Below are positions 1 through 9,186 of a stretch of 64,000 bases of DNA, in pieces. The notes below the pieces were generated by a model, which saw only the letters and a program-made list of their open reading frames with translations, did not search any database and was not told the origin of the DNA. Numbering within the stretch: the first letter of the stretch is position 1; every line of letters begins with the position of its first letter. The translations under genes and the position numbers were made by a program. The DNA is from Phaeobacter sp. B1627 (GTDB lineage Bacteria; Pseudomonadota; Alphaproteobacteria; Rhodobacterales; Rhodobacteraceae): positions 156,037-220,036 of the forward strand of contig NZ_VCNK01000014.1 in the NCBI RefSeq assembly GCF_006265095.1. The letters are read 5' to 3'.

Positions 1-667
1 GATCGCTGTGCCAGCCATCGGGCAGGTAGCTCAGCATATCGGTCCAGCTGCCGGTAAATCCCAAAAGCCCCCGCATGCGTTCGAGTGCTTCTTCCATGGT
101 GTAGACGCTGTCGCGATCCATCACAAAGGGGCGGAATTCATCCTTGGTCCGAATGCGCGCATAGCCCTGCATCAGATCCAGAAGGTTGGCGGTATAGGTC
201 ACCGTCTTGATGCGCTGCACGTCCTCGGATTGGCCGCGAGCAAAGAAATCCCGCCCCAGCCGGTCCCGCCCCATCAGCCGCGCCGCCGCGTCGCGCATCG
301 CCTGAAGACGCTCCAGCTGGAACGCCAGATGCGCCGCCAGCTCCGCGCCCGAGGGGCCGTCTTCGGTGGGGTCCGGCGGCAGCAGCAAGCGGGATTTCAG
401 AAAGGCCAGCCAGGCCGCCATCACCAGATAATCCGCCGCCAGTTCGATCCGCAGCTCCTTGGCCTTCTCCACAAAGGTCAGATATTGCCGGGCGAGCTCG
501 TAGACCGAGATCTGGCGCAGGTCCACCTTTTGCGTGCGTGACAGGGTCAGCAACAGGTCAAGCGGGCCCTCAAACCCATGCACGTCAACGATCAGCGCCT
601 CCGCCTCGAGGCGCTCCTCGACCGAAAGCCGCGCATCTTCTGAAAATAGCGTCTCTTCGTCAGCCAT
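1..667 (-). CDS. scpA: ScpA, segregation and condensation protein A (partial, C-terminus outside window)
   Basis: ScpA is the kleisin subunit of the SMC-ScpA-ScpB condensin, which bridges SMC heads and organises the chromosome. 222 codons are visible. The N-terminal region has the kleisin signature GFEGPLDLLL followed by QKVDLRQISVYELA and an AADYLVMAAWLAFLKSRLLL helix, all typical of ScpA. The ATG at 667 sits inside the end of nagZ (8-nt overlap, 660-667), so translation is probably coupled. scpB would be expected next, beyond position 1. The gene is cut by the window edge and not broken. Confidence 0.92.
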   Translation of the reverse strand, partial: MADEETLFSEDARLSVEERLEAEALIVDVHGFEGPLDLLLTLSRTQKVDLRQISVYELARQYLTFVEKAKELRIELAADYLVMAAWLAFLKSRLLLPPDPTEDGPSGAELAAHLAFQLERLQAMRDAAARLMGRDRLGRDFFARGQSEDVQRIKTVTYTANLLDLMQGYARIRTKDEFRPFVMDRDSVYTMEEALERMRGLLGFTGSWTDMLSYLPDGWHSD

Positions 668-1661
668 ATACCTGTCCGCCCATCAGGGCAGATAGTTCCG
701 CTTCAGCCGCCTCTGTGTCAAGCGCCGTCGGTGTCCTGCGGCAGGCCAGGGCCGCCTCGGCGCGCCTTTGGGCGGTTGCGTTCATCGCGCCTGCGGCCTC
801 GGCAACCGCCGCACGCTCCGCCAGCGGCGCATTGCAGAACAGCGCCACGTCGCAGCCCGCGTCCAGCGCCGCGCGCGCCAGGGTCTGCGGCGCCCCCTGC
901 AGGGCCTTCATCGAGATGTCATCCGTCATCACCAAGCCGTCATAGCCGATGTCCTGACGGATCACCTCCATCATCACCGGCGACAGGGTCGCGGGGCGCG
1001 CGTCAAAGGCGTCGTAGACCAGATGCGCCGTCATCGCCATCGGCAGATCGCGCAGCGCCGTGAAGGCTGCAAAATCCTCCCGACGCAGCAGCTCTGCCGG
1101 CGCCGTCACATGGGGCAGATCATGATGGCTGTCCATGCTCGACCGCCCATGTCCGGGGATATGTTTCATCACCGGCACGACGCCGCCGTCCAGAAGGCCC
1201 TGCGCACAGGCGCGCGCACGATCAACAACGGACTGCAACTCGCTGCCATAACAGCGGTTTTTCAAAAATGGATGGGTCTCTGTCCCGGCAATATCGGCCA
1301 GCGGGGCGCAGTTGCTGTCGATCCCCAGCGCATGAAGCTCGGCCGCAATCAGACGCGCCCGCAGATACATCGCCCGCAGCGGGTCAGACGCCGCCTCCGC
1401 ATGCTCCAGCGCCGGTCTCCAGTCTCGGGCCAAAGGCGCCCGCAGCCGCTGGACCCGCCCGCCTTCCTGATCGATGGTGATCAGACAGTCGTGACCCGCC
1501 GCCTCGCGCAGCTCGTCGCAGAGGGCGCGTAGCTGATCCGCACTGTCAACGTTGCGGGCAAACAGGATAAAGCCAAAAGGCGCTGCCTCGCGAAACAGCG
1601 CCTTTTCATCGGCCGTCAGACGCAGACCTTCGGCGTCGAGGATCGTGGCTCCGTACCGCAT
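660..1661 (-). CDS. nagZ: Beta-N-acetylhexosaminidase NagZ (GH3)
   Basis: Cytoplasmic glycoside hydrolase family 3 enzyme that removes GlcNAc from 1,6-anhydro-muropeptides during cell-wall recycling. The 333-aa protein has TIDQEGGRVQRL, the KHIPGHGRSSMDSHHDLP loop that holds the GH3 acid/base His-Asp dyad, and the nucleophile segment VMTDDISMKAL. The start MRYGATIL was chosen because it lies 4 nt after the stop of the SPOR gene; the open frame continues upstream only as a shadow of that gene. It overlaps scpA by 8 nt. Length is normal for the short proteobacterial NagZ type. Confidence 0.93.
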   Translation of the reverse strand: MRYGATILDAEGLRLTADEKALFREAAPFGFILFARNVDSADQLRALCDELREAAGHDCLITIDQEGGRVQRLRAPLARDWRPALEHAEAASDPLRAMYLRARLIAAELHALGIDSNCAPLADIAGTETHPFLKNRCYGSELQSVVDRARACAQGLLDGGVVPVMKHIPGHGRSSMDSHHDLPHVTAPAELLRREDFAAFTALRDLPMAMTAHLVYDAFDARPATLSPVMMEVIRQDIGYDGLVMTDDISMKALQGAPQTLARAALDAGCDVALFCNAPLAERAAVAEAAGAMNATAQRRAEAALACRRTPTALDTEAAEAELSALMGGQVYG

Positions 1662-1665
1662 CCGC

Positions 1666-3078
1666 TCAGCGCATGGTGACCGGGATGCAATCGGCATTGC
1701 CCGCGACCAGAGCAGAACAGAACCGGCGCGCGTCCGAGAGATCCTCAAACCCATGGGCCCGCAGCCGATAGAAAATGCGCCCGCCGCTCTCTGCGCGCTG
1801 CACCACACGGGCCTTGTCGTCGAAATAATCGCCGAACTTCGCGCTGATCCGGGCCCACTCGCTGCGGGCGACCTCGGCGCTTTCATAGGCCCCGAGCTGG
1901 GCAAGACGGGTGCCGACGGCCAGGCTGTCTGCCGCCACATCAACGGCCACGCGGCGTTCTGTTTCAGGGGTTTCGGACGCCGCCGGAGCCGGGGCAAACC
2001 GGGCCGGGCGCACCTGAGGCCGCGGGGTGACCCGCACGCCGGGCGCATTGCGGATCGCCGCCGGGACTCGCACCGACGCAACTGACGCCAGCCCCCCTGC
2101 TCCGGCAACCGGATCAGGCTGCACGATGGCCGCCGAGGTCTCGCGCAGATCCTGCAACGGCACGGCGCCCTCCGTCAGCGAGGCGACCAATGCGTTGATG
2201 TCGTCACTGCGCCGCTCGATGGGCGACAGGGTCGCAGCCGCCATATCAACGGTCTGTTCCATGGCCTCATCCGTGGCAAGATCCAGCGCCGCCAGTCGGT
2301 TCTCGGCCTCGGCTTCAAGCGCGGCGGCAAATTCCTGATCCAGCGCGGCTTCGGCCTCTGCCGCTTCGGTCAGGGCCGGGATCGGCTGATCATCCTCGGT
2401 GAGCGCAATCGCCTGTGGTGCCAGTCGCAGGGTATCGGCCGGATCCTCGGCGATGCCATTGGCCGCAACCGCATTCACCGCCAGGCCCTGATGGTCCGCC
2501 GTTTCGCCGCCGGGATCTTCGGGCGCGATGCGCATGGGACCGGAGACCGCGCTCACCACCGGAACGCCGCTGACGTCCCGCATGATCAGCTTGTAGCCCC
2601 AGACGGAGATCGCCACCACAAGCGCCAGCGAAGCCGCCGCGCCCAGAACACCCGCCATCCGGCCCAGCTCTCCGCGCGGTGCTGAGGGTGGCGCAAACAA
2701 TGCATCCTCATCCCCCGAGTAGCCGTCTCCGTAGTCATCGACATAATCATATCCGGCCTCGGGATAGGCCCCAGGCCCTGACCCGGCGACTGACCCGGCC
2801 GCAAACCCGGCCACTGACCCAGACGGGGCAGCCGCAGTCAGAGGCGTCCGCGTCACCGCCGCCGATGCGCTATATCCAAAACTCGGGAACCCCGCATCCG
2901 GCGCGTTTGGCGCCACGTGTGCCCCTGCATGCGATACGGGCGCTGCGGAATGGGCCTGCTCCTGCGCCGGCGCCCGGGAATATTGATGCGAGGAAAAAGG
3001 GTCAAACGCAGAGCCACCAGAGTCGCCATCACCCGTGGAAGAGCTGGCGCCCGCGCCAACCTGTGCAAAATATGCCAT
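1666..3078 (-). CDS. SPOR domain-containing membrane protein
   Basis: 470-aa bitopic protein predicted to bind denuded septal peptidoglycan. Residues 1 to about 125 are low-complexity (Ser/Gly/Ala/Pro/Asp), then comes one membrane segment (GVLGAAASLALVVAISVWGY), a long acidic Ala/Glu-rich linker, and a C-terminal SPOR domain of about 80 residues starting near TRLAQLGAYESAEVARSEW. The start at 3078 (MAYFAQVGAG) was preferred over an upstream GTG at 3099 because GAGG lies 6 nt before the ATG. It is sandwiched between argS and nagZ on the same strand. The division role is inferred from the domain. Confidence 0.85.
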   Translation of the reverse strand: MAYFAQVGAGASSSTGDGDSGGSAFDPFSSHQYSRAPAQEQAHSAAPVSHAGAHVAPNAPDAGFPSFGYSASAAVTRTPLTAAAPSGSVAGFAAGSVAGSGPGAYPEAGYDYVDDYGDGYSGDEDALFAPPSAPRGELGRMAGVLGAAASLALVVAISVWGYKLIMRDVSGVPVVSAVSGPMRIAPEDPGGETADHQGLAVNAVAANGIAEDPADTLRLAPQAIALTEDDQPIPALTEAAEAEAALDQEFAAALEAEAENRLAALDLATDEAMEQTVDMAAATLSPIERRSDDINALVASLTEGAVPLQDLRETSAAIVQPDPVAGAGGLASVASVRVPAAIRNAPGVRVTPRPQVRPARFAPAPAASETPETERRVAVDVAADSLAVGTRLAQLGAYESAEVARSEWARISAKFGDYFDDKARVVQRAESGGRIFYRLRAHGFEDLSDARRFCSALVAGNADCIPVTMR

Positions 3079-3188
3079 ATCCGCCTCACTGCCCGTCACC
3101 GCCGGACTCCCACCGTTTTCACAGCGGGACAGCAGGCGTGTCGGGTCTCTTGATCTGCCTCAGACCGGCGGTTCGGGTGACTTTGGTG

Positions 3189-4931
3189 TCACATCTCCTG
3201 CGCCGGAGTTACGCCAAGAATACCAAGCCCGGCAGAAATGACAATGGAAACAGCCCGCGCCAGCGCCAAATTAGCATGTGTTGCCAATTGGCTGCTCTCA
3301 TTAACAAATCGTAAACTATGATCAGATTTGCCGAGATGGTAGAGCGCGTGCAGATCGGATGCCAGATCGAACAGGTAAAAGGCGATGCGGTGCGGTTCGT
3401 TGCTGCGCGCCGCAATATCGACCTGCCGTGGCCATTCGGCAAGCTTGCGCGTCACCGTGAGCTGCGCCGGGTGGCTCAGCAGCGCAAGATCCGCCCCCTC
3501 CAGGGTGGCGTCATCCGTGGCCACGCCGGCCTCGACCGCCTTGCGCAGGGTCGAGTTGATCCGCGCATTGGCGTATTGCACATAAAACACCGGGTTGTCC
3601 TTGGACTGCTCCAGCGCCTTGTCGAGATCAAAGTCAAATCCCTGATCGTTCTTGCGTGTCAGCAGCATGAACCGGGTCACATCCGGCCCGACGGCCTCGA
3701 CCACATCGCGCAGGGTGACAAAGGTCCCTGCCCGCTTGGACATCTTGAATTCCTGACCGTCCTTGAACAGCTTCACCAACTGGCAGAGCTTCACATCCAG
3801 CGGCACCTTGCCATCGGACAAAGCCGACACCGCCGCCTTCATCCGCTTGACATAGCCGCCGTGGTCGGCCCCGAAGATGTCGATCAGCATGTCGTAGCCA
3901 CGGCTGACCTTGTCATAGTGATAGGCGATATCCGGGGCGAAATAGGTCCAGGCGCCATCGGATTTCTTGACCGGGCGGTCCACATCGTCGCCGTGATCCG
4001 TCGAGCGGAACAGGGTCTGTTCGCGCGGCTCCCAATCCTCGGGCTTCTTGCCCTTTGGCGGCTCCAGCACGCCTTCGTAGATCAACCCCTTGCTCTCGAG
4101 ATTTGCCAGCGCCGCCTCGATCTTGCCGGTGCCGTAGAGCGATTTTTCCGAGTAGAAGACGTCCATCTTGACGCCCAGCATGGCCAGATCCTCGCGGATC
4201 AGATCCATCATCATGCCGGTGGAAAAATCACGCACCTGCTCCAGCCAGACCGCTTCCGGCTGGCCTACAAAGGCCGCGCCGAATTCCGCCTTCAGTGCGG
4301 CCCCCACGTCCCGGAGGTATTCCCCCGGATAGGTGCCGTCCGGGAATTCCACCGTCTGGCCATGGGCCTCAAGATAGCGCAGATAGGCCGACCGCGCGAG
4401 CACATCAACCTGCGCGCCGCCGTCATTGATGTAGTATTCCCGCGTGACCTCATAGCCCGCGAAATCCAGCAGGCTCGCCAGCGCGTCGCCAAAGACCGCC
4501 CCCCGCGTATGCCCCACATGCAGCGGCCCGGTCGGGTTGGCGGACACATATTCCACATTGACCTTTTTGCCCTGCCCCATGTCAGAGCGCCCATAGGCGA
4601 GCCCGTCGCCCAGTACCCGGCCCGGCACGCTCTGCCAGACCGACACATCCAGCCGCAGGTTCAAAAATCCGGGCCCGGCCACCTCGGCCGAGGTCACCCG
4701 CGCGTCCTGCGCCAGCTTTGCCGCCAGCGCCTCAGCGATATCGCGGGGCTTCATCGCCGCAGGTTTGGCCAGCACCATGGCCGCATTGGTTGCCATATCG
4801 CCATGCGCCGCATCGCGCGGCGGCTCGACCGCCACATTGGCGAAATCAAGCCCCTCGGGCAGGATCCTTTCGGCCGTCATGGCCGCGAGGCTGTCAATCA
4901 CAAGCGTACGGATATCGGTAAAGAGGTTCAT
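3189..4931 (-). CDS. argS: Arginyl-tRNA synthetase
   Basis: Charges tRNA-Arg in the cytoplasm (class I aminoacyl-tRNA synthetase). About 580 aa, full length for the family. Visible landmarks are the N-terminal Arg-tRNA-synthetase domain beginning [15 protein letters not shown], the HIGH-type motif HVGHTRG after [16 protein letters not shown], the KMSKS-type motif KMSKRAG and the C-terminal DALR anticodon-binding domain. The start MNLFTDI was chosen because it matches the family consensus; an ATG 9 nt upstream is also in frame and neither has a strong Shine-Dalgarno sequence. Part of the dgt-argS-SPOR-nagZ-scpA run. Confidence 0.95.
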   Translation of the reverse strand: MNLFTDIRTLVIDSLAAMTAERILPEGLDFANVAVEPPRDAAHGDMATNAAMVLAKPAAMKPRDIAEALAAKLAQDARVTSAEVAGPGFLNLRLDVSVWQSVPGRVLGDGLAYGRSDMGQGKKVNVEYVSANPTGPLHVGHTRGAVFGDALASLLDFAGYEVTREYYINDGGAQVDVLARSAYLRYLEAHGQTVEFPDGTYPGEYLRDVGAALKAEFGAAFVGQPEAVWLEQVRDFSTGMMMDLIREDLAMLGVKMDVFYSEKSLYGTGKIEAALANLESKGLIYEGVLEPPKGKKPEDWEPREQTLFRSTDHGDDVDRPVKKSDGAWTYFAPDIAYHYDKVSRGYDMLIDIFGADHGGYVKRMKAAVSALSDGKVPLDVKLCQLVKLFKDGQEFKMSKRAGTFVTLRDVVEAVGPDVTRFMLLTRKNDQGFDFDLDKALEQSKDNPVFYVQYANARINSTLRKAVEAGVATDDATLEGADLALLSHPAQLTVTRKLAEWPRQVDIAARSNEPHRIAFYLFDLASDLHALYHLGKSDHSLRFVNESSQLATHANLALARAVSIVISAGLGILGVTPAQEM

Positions 4932-5031
4932 GTCTGGCATCCCATTGCGTCAGGTCAGCGGATACCGAGGGGCGCGCTCTGGGTCAACCGGAGAAGCGCC
5001 CGCGCCACCGCCGCCCCACTCCCCATCCGGC

Positions 5032-6174
5032 CTAGCCCGCCAGCCCCAGCTCCTCATGGAGATGCAGCGCAAACCGGTCCGTCATGCCCGCGATGTAATC
5101 CGACACGATCCGCGCCCGGTCCGTCTCCGTCCGGGCCGCGCGGATCTCATCGTGCCAACGCTCGGGCATGTCCATCGTATGGGCGAGGTAATAGGCAAAC
5201 AGCGCCTGCACCACCCGGGACACCCGCTCCCGCACCACCATCACCGATGGTGCACGATACATCCGGGTGAAGAGAAACGCCCGGATCTCCTTCAGCTGGG
5301 ACCAGATCTCCGGCGAGAACGTCACCACCGCGTAGCCCAGCGCCCGGATCTCCTCGACGGAGGCCGCACCGGAGCATGCGATCCTCGCCCGGGAAGTGTC
5401 GATCACATCGCCCACCATGACCCCGAAGACCCGCCGCAGCGCCTCATGCCGTCGTCGGCTCTGGTCGAGCCCCGGATAGGCCGCATCCACCTCGGCATAG
5501 GCCGGGCCGATGATCGGAAGCGCGCAGATGTCGTCGTCCGTGAACAGCCCCGCGCGCAGCCCATCGTGCAGATCGTGATTGTTGTAGGCCACGTCATCCG
5601 CCAGCGCCGCCACCTGCGCCTCGGCGCTGGCATGGGTGGAGAGTTCCAGATCGACCGTGGCATTACAGGAGGCCAGCGCCCAGGGCAGCTCCCCCACCAC
5701 CGGGCCATTATGCTTTGCAATCGCCTCCAGCGTTTCCCAGGTCAGGTTCAGCCCGTCAAACTCCGCATAGTGGCGCTCCAGCACGGTGACGATCCGGATC
5801 GCCTGCGCGTTGTGATCAAAGCCGCCATAGGGGGCCATCATCTCGTGCAGCGCATCCTCGCCGGTGTGGCCAAAGGGCGTGTGGCCCAGATCATGCGCCA
5901 ACGCGACCGCCTCGGTCAGCTCCTGATTGAGCCCGAGCGCCCCCGCAATGGTGCGCGCCACCTGCGCCACTTCGATGGTATGGGTCAGCCGGGTACGATA
6001 ATTGTCGCCCTCATGTTCGACAAAGACCTGCGTTTTGTGTTTTAATCTGCGAAAGGCGCTGGCATGGATGATCCTGTCCCGGTCCCGCTGGAAGGGCGAC
6101 CGGAAACTGCTCTCTTCTTCGCGGACACGGCGACCGCGCGACCGGTCGGGCATCGTGGCATAGGGCGCGTACAT
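5032..6174 (-). CDS. dgt: Deoxyguanosinetriphosphate triphosphohydrolase-like protein (HD domain)
   Basis: HD-domain dNTPase that hydrolyses dNTPs to nucleoside plus triphosphate. The 380-aa protein shows RDRDRIIHASAFRRLKHKTQV, the metal-binding pattern TRLTHTIEVAQ...ALAHDLGHTPFGHTGE and later ADDVAYNNHDLHDG. The ATG at 6174 was chosen over the farther upstream 6255 because AGGA lies just before it and MYAPYATMPDRSRGR resembles the usual N-terminus. Divergent from erpA; the gap of about 100 bp holds both promoters. Substrate preference cannot be read from sequence. Confidence 0.9.
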   Translation of the reverse strand: MYAPYATMPDRSRGRRVREEESSFRSPFQRDRDRIIHASAFRRLKHKTQVFVEHEGDNYRTRLTHTIEVAQVARTIAGALGLNQELTEAVALAHDLGHTPFGHTGEDALHEMMAPYGGFDHNAQAIRIVTVLERHYAEFDGLNLTWETLEAIAKHNGPVVGELPWALASCNATVDLELSTHASAEAQVAALADDVAYNNHDLHDGLRAGLFTDDDICALPIIGPAYAEVDAAYPGLDQSRRRHEALRRVFGVMVGDVIDTSRARIACSGAASVEEIRALGYAVVTFSPEIWSQLKEIRAFLFTRMYRAPSVMVVRERVSRVVQALFAYYLAHTMDMPERWHDEIRAARTETDRARIVSDYIAGMTDRFALHLHEELGLAG

Positions 6175-6207
6175 ATGTTCTTTCCTCGGGAATTCTGATC
6201 GGAAATC

Positions 6208-6236
6208 TTGTCGCAACGCCCGCACCTTTCTATATT
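6208..6236 (+). promoter_or_regulatory. Sigma70-type promoter for erpA
   Basis: TTGTCG (6208-6213), 17-bp spacer, TATATT (6231-6236), 38 bp upstream of the erpA ATG and just outside the divergent dgt start. Confidence 0.55.
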
Positions 6237-6274
6237 CCTGTAGACGCTGCAACACGCCATCGGAGAAAACCAGA

Positions 6275-6598
6275 ATGCAACTGCCCCCAAAAGTGACGGA
6301 TCGTGCCTTTGATCAGCTGGCCGTGATCGGGGCTGCCGATCAGGGTCAGGCCCTGCGCATCGCCGTCGAAGGCGGCGGCTGTTCCGGATTTCAGTACGAA
6401 ATCGCGCTCGACACCCAAAAACCCGATGATCTCGTGCTGGAAGGCAAGGGTCAAAAAGTCGTGGTGGATGAGGTTTCGCTGCCGTTCCTCGAAAACGCCG
6501 TCATCGACTTCACCGAAGAGCTGATCGGGGCACGTTTCACAATCGAGAATCCCAATGCGACCTCAAGCTGTGGCTGCGGCACCTCGTTCTCCATGTAG
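6275..6598 (+). CDS. erpA: Iron-sulfur cluster insertion protein ErpA (HesB/IscA family)
   Basis: A-type carrier that delivers Fe-S clusters to apoproteins. 107 aa, the usual size. The three conserved cysteines are present: one in EGGGCSGFQY and the C-terminal pair SCGCGTSF. The ATG is preceded by GGAG (about 8 nt away). It is a single gene transcribed away from dgt; a near-consensus promoter lies at 6208-6236. It could equally be called IscA-like; ErpA is chosen because it stands outside an isc/suf operon. Confidence 0.9.
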   Translation: MQLPPKVTDRAFDQLAVIGAADQGQALRIAVEGGGCSGFQYEIALDTQKPDDLVLEGKGQKVVVDEVSLPFLENAVIDFTEELIGARFTIENPNATSSCGCGTSFSM

Positions 6599-6683
6599 GT
6601 GAGCTCTGTGGAGGCGGCTCTGTCGGTTGAGCGACCGCCAAGCACGGATCATAAAGTCGCACAGGCAACTGAAAACACGACGT

Positions 6684-7694
6684 TTACCGGCCCGCTCTCC
6701 AGGCGCCGCGCCGCGTTTGCATCTCATCCGAAGGCGTCCCGCCCCGCATGCGTGACCGCCCGCGTCGGCTGACCGGCGCAGGCGACAGAACCTGTGGTGC
6801 CGCGCTCTCCTCCCGTGAAGAAGCCGAGCGCCCCGCGCCCGCAGATTGCATCTGATCCCACACCAAAAAGACCCCGGAGGCGGCCACGACCGCCATCCCC
6901 AAAAAGGTCGAGACCAGTGGAATTTCACCAAAGGCGACAAGGCCGATCAGGGTCATCCAGACGAACTGCAGATTCAAAAGAGGCGCCACCGTATAGGCGG
7001 GCAGATGCCGCAGCGCCAGCACCAGCAACCAGCGGGCGCCGAACAACAGGACCGCATAGGCCACAACCCAGCCGCAATCCAACAGCGTCATCGGCCGCCA
7101 CACGAAGGGCAACAGGCACAGCATAACCAGACCCAGGGTGAGATTCGGATAGAACACCTGCGCGAGCACATTGCTGTCGTAGCGACTGACGTAGCGCGCC
7201 ATGACGATCGACAGCGTGCCGAAACTCATGCCCCCCATCGCCAGGACGGAGCCACGCACCCCGCCCACATGCACCCCCGGCTGCATCACCAACAGCCCGA
7301 CCACGCCGACACAGAGCGCAAGCCAGACCGCAGGGCGAATACGTTCCTTGAGGATCAGCCCCGACAACAGCGCCGCCATCAACGGCATCAGGGCGACAAA
7401 GACAAACACCTCTGCCAGCGCCAGATAGCGAAACGCATAGTAAAAACACGTACAGGCCAGCACCGTCGCCCCTGCCCGCACCGCCATGCCCCCCGGGCAG
7501 CGCGTGCGCAATCGATCAGGGTGCCCCTGCACCCGGCTGGCCGCGAAACAGAACCCGGCCACCAACAGCCCCGACACCGCGAACAACTGCGCCGGGGCAA
7601 ATCCGGCGGCCATGAATTTGGTGATACCGTCTGCTGCCGCAATCAGCCCGGTATAGGCGAACACCGCCAATATACCATGGGCCAACAGCCTCAT
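6684..7694 (-). CDS. DMT superfamily transporter (EamA-like)
   Basis: 336-aa inner-membrane protein with about ten hydrophobic segments in two homologous halves, as in drug/metabolite transporters of the EamA type. The C-terminal ~55 residues are hydrophilic and Arg/Ser-rich. The start MRLLAHGILAVF at 7694 overlaps the stop of the upstream gene by 4 nt (ATGA), so translation is coupled to the 354-aa protein; the apparent upstream extension is only the tail of that gene in another frame. Substrate is unknown. By position it is the candidate exporter of the SSTC-peptide cluster (inference). Confidence 0.8.
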   Translation of the reverse strand: MRLLAHGILAVFAYTGLIAAADGITKFMAAGFAPAQLFAVSGLLVAGFCFAASRVQGHPDRLRTRCPGGMAVRAGATVLACTCFYYAFRYLALAEVFVFVALMPLMAALLSGLILKERIRPAVWLALCVGVVGLLVMQPGVHVGGVRGSVLAMGGMSFGTLSIVMARYVSRYDSNVLAQVFYPNLTLGLVMLCLLPFVWRPMTLLDCGWVVAYAVLLFGARWLLVLALRHLPAYTVAPLLNLQFVWMTLIGLVAFGEIPLVSTFLGMAVVAASGVFLVWDQMQSAGAGRSASSREESAAPQVLSPAPVSRRGRSRMRGGTPSDEMQTRRGAWRAGR

Positions 7695-8755
7695 GCAGAG
7701 CCAACCTGGCCGAAACGGGCGAAGGTCTCGAAGAATGGTTCGAACAGAGGCGTGCTGTGTTCGGCCCGGTGCACCACGTTGCGATCCTCGACGCTCAGCG
7801 TCTCCAGCAGCGGATCGCGGACCCGCAGCCACCCCCCCGGAGCCTCATCAAGCAGAGTATAGAGGGCCATGGACATTCCCCTTAACGCACCGGAGCCACG
7901 CGGCCCCTCGATCATTACCGACCCTGTGCAGTCTGCCTGAGAAAAAGCCTCGCGTCCAACCAGACGTTGAAACCAATTGCACATAAGGTAGGGATGGTAG
8001 TCGTCCTGCCCCACCCGGCCCTGCGCCGGGCGCAGCGTGAAACGCGCCGTTCTTTGCCCGAGCCAGTCCTGCCAGTCCTGCGGCGGGGTCTCGTTGCAGA
8101 AGACCAGCGCGATACAGATTTCCGCCAGCAGATCCGCATCCTGATCCAGATAGGCCACCAATCCCGCAAACAGCAGGCTTTGATGTTCCTCCCGGTCCAG
8201 CGCCAGCGGCGCCCGGCCGTATTCCGTCAGGTAGAACACAATATGGGTCAATTCATAGGCCGCCTTGCGATTGGGCACCGCAAAGCTGCGGCTCTGCCGC
8301 ATGAAGGCGCGCAAACGGTCGTCCAGCCCATCGACACCGGTCAGCTCGACTCCGCGCCGCGCCAGCAGGCGCCGCGCCTCCGCCCGCTGCAGATCCGATA
8401 ACTCGCCTGCTGCGATATCCTGTCGCGCGATCCAATCGGCCATCACCTCCGCCCGCGCCCCCGGCAGCCCCAGATCCTCAAGGTCGAGACAGATCGACAG
8501 GATGAACCGGTAGTATTGGCGAAAGAAATTCAGATGTCGCAAACTGCCTTCGTAAAATGGCAAAAGCGGCTCCAGCGCCAGCATGGGCGTTTTACAACCT
8601 GACGTTTCTAAAACGTTCAGCAGCTCCGCATTCTCCTTCAGCCAGAGCACATCCAGCCGATCCTTTCGAAACGAGGCGAAACTATCGATCAATTGCGGAA
8701 CAAGCGCCTGAGAAGACCGCGCCCGCGCTGCGGAAAAGGAAACAACCTGACCCAT
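7691..8755 (-). CDS. Uncharacterised 354-aa protein of the SSTC-peptide cluster
   Basis: I do not recognise the family with confidence; it may be one of the Roseobacter-restricted DUF families (possibly DUF6902, unverified). It has no signal peptide and no membrane segment, and looks mostly alpha-helical, with LWLKENAELLNVLETSGCKTPML near the N-terminus, an Arg/Glu-rich middle (about residues 100-150) and a C-terminal region with MCNWFQRLVGRE and GPRGSGALRGMSMALY. Cysteines are scattered (ETSGC, ILSICL, EICIALVFC, MCNWF, ADCTG). A good Shine-Dalgarno (GAGG, 7 nt) precedes the ATG. It lies 105 bp after the SSTC peptide gene and overlaps the transporter gene by 4 nt, so a shared function with both is likely. 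Confidence 0.75.
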   Translation of the reverse strand: MGQVVSFSAARARSSQALVPQLIDSFASFRKDRLDVLWLKENAELLNVLETSGCKTPMLALEPLLPFYEGSLRHLNFFRQYYRFILSICLDLEDLGLPGARAEVMADWIARQDIAAGELSDLQRAEARRLLARRGVELTGVDGLDDRLRAFMRQSRSFAVPNRKAAYELTHIVFYLTEYGRAPLALDREEHQSLLFAGLVAYLDQDADLLAEICIALVFCNETPPQDWQDWLGQRTARFTLRPAQGRVGQDDYHPYLMCNWFQRLVGREAFSQADCTGSVMIEGPRGSGALRGMSMALYTLLDEAPGGWLRVRDPLLETLSVEDRNVVHRAEHSTPLFEPFFETFARFGQVGSA

Positions 8756-8792
8756 TCGATCCTCAATTCGTCAATTTCTGAAATCATAGACG

Positions 8793-8820
8793 AGTGACCC
8801 GAAAATATTTCGGATCACTC
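8793..8820 (-). promoter_or_regulatory. Intercistronic hairpin between peptide gene and 354-aa gene
   Basis: Arms GAGTGA and TCACTC plus an inner CCGAAA/TTTCGG (one mismatch between them) form a stem of about 12 bp with a 3-4 nt loop. No T-run follows on the minus strand, so it looks more like an mRNA-stabilising or processing hairpin than a full terminator. It sits where one would expect high expression of the peptide and lower expression of the downstream genes. Confidence 0.5.
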
Positions 8821-8860
8821 CTGCCACAGCAATGCGCTGCTCAGTATTCCGCTCTCTGGC

Positions 8861-9082
8861 TTACTTTGCGGTCTCAAGGCAGGTGGACGACACCATCTGC
8901 GTTGCGTCGCCGGAGTGCATGTCGCTCTGCGATTCTGAAATACACGTGGAACTATATAGGGATACCTGTGACCCGGCATGCTCCCCCCCGAGGCAGGTCG
9001 AGCTGAACAAGCCGACATTCTCACCTGCGAAAGCACCTGTTTCGGCAGGAACCGCGACATATGTTTTTTTCAAAGCAACCAT
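8861..9082 (-). CDS. 73-aa peptide with three SSTC motifs (possible modified-peptide precursor)
   Basis: Unrecognised family (a Roseobacter DUF such as DUF6749 is possible but unverified). The N-terminus is MVALKKTYVAVPAETGAF; then the motif SSTC followed by Leu/Ile occurs three times, at residues 27-30, 44-47 and 65-68, preceded by hydrophobic residues (GLF, SLY, QMV). These are the only cysteines. There is no signal peptide or membrane helix. The start is well supported: GGAG lies 8 nt before the ATG. The gene body is GC-moderate while the leader upstream is clearly AT-rich. Downstream are a hairpin, the 354-aa protein and a translationally coupled transporter. A short leader, a repeated Cys/Ser/Thr core, an unknown helper protein and an exporter resemble a RiPP locus, but no known RiPP enzyme is visible, so this is inference. 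Confidence 0.7.
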   Translation of the reverse strand: MVALKKTYVAVPAETGAFAGENVGLFSSTCLGGEHAGSQVSLYSSTCISESQSDMHSGDATQMVSSTCLETAK

Positions 9083-9186
9083 TGTTTTCTCTCCGTCAAA
9101 AAGTTCGATGATTCAAAAACTGCCAGCCATGTGAAATAATTCAAGAAAATAATCAGTCGAAAAATACATAAAAAAACTCTGCCACA

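Noticed and set aside
3318..5270. 650-codon plus-strand frame opposite argS
   Set aside because: Antisense shadow; argS has HVGHTRG and KMSKR motifs and full length.
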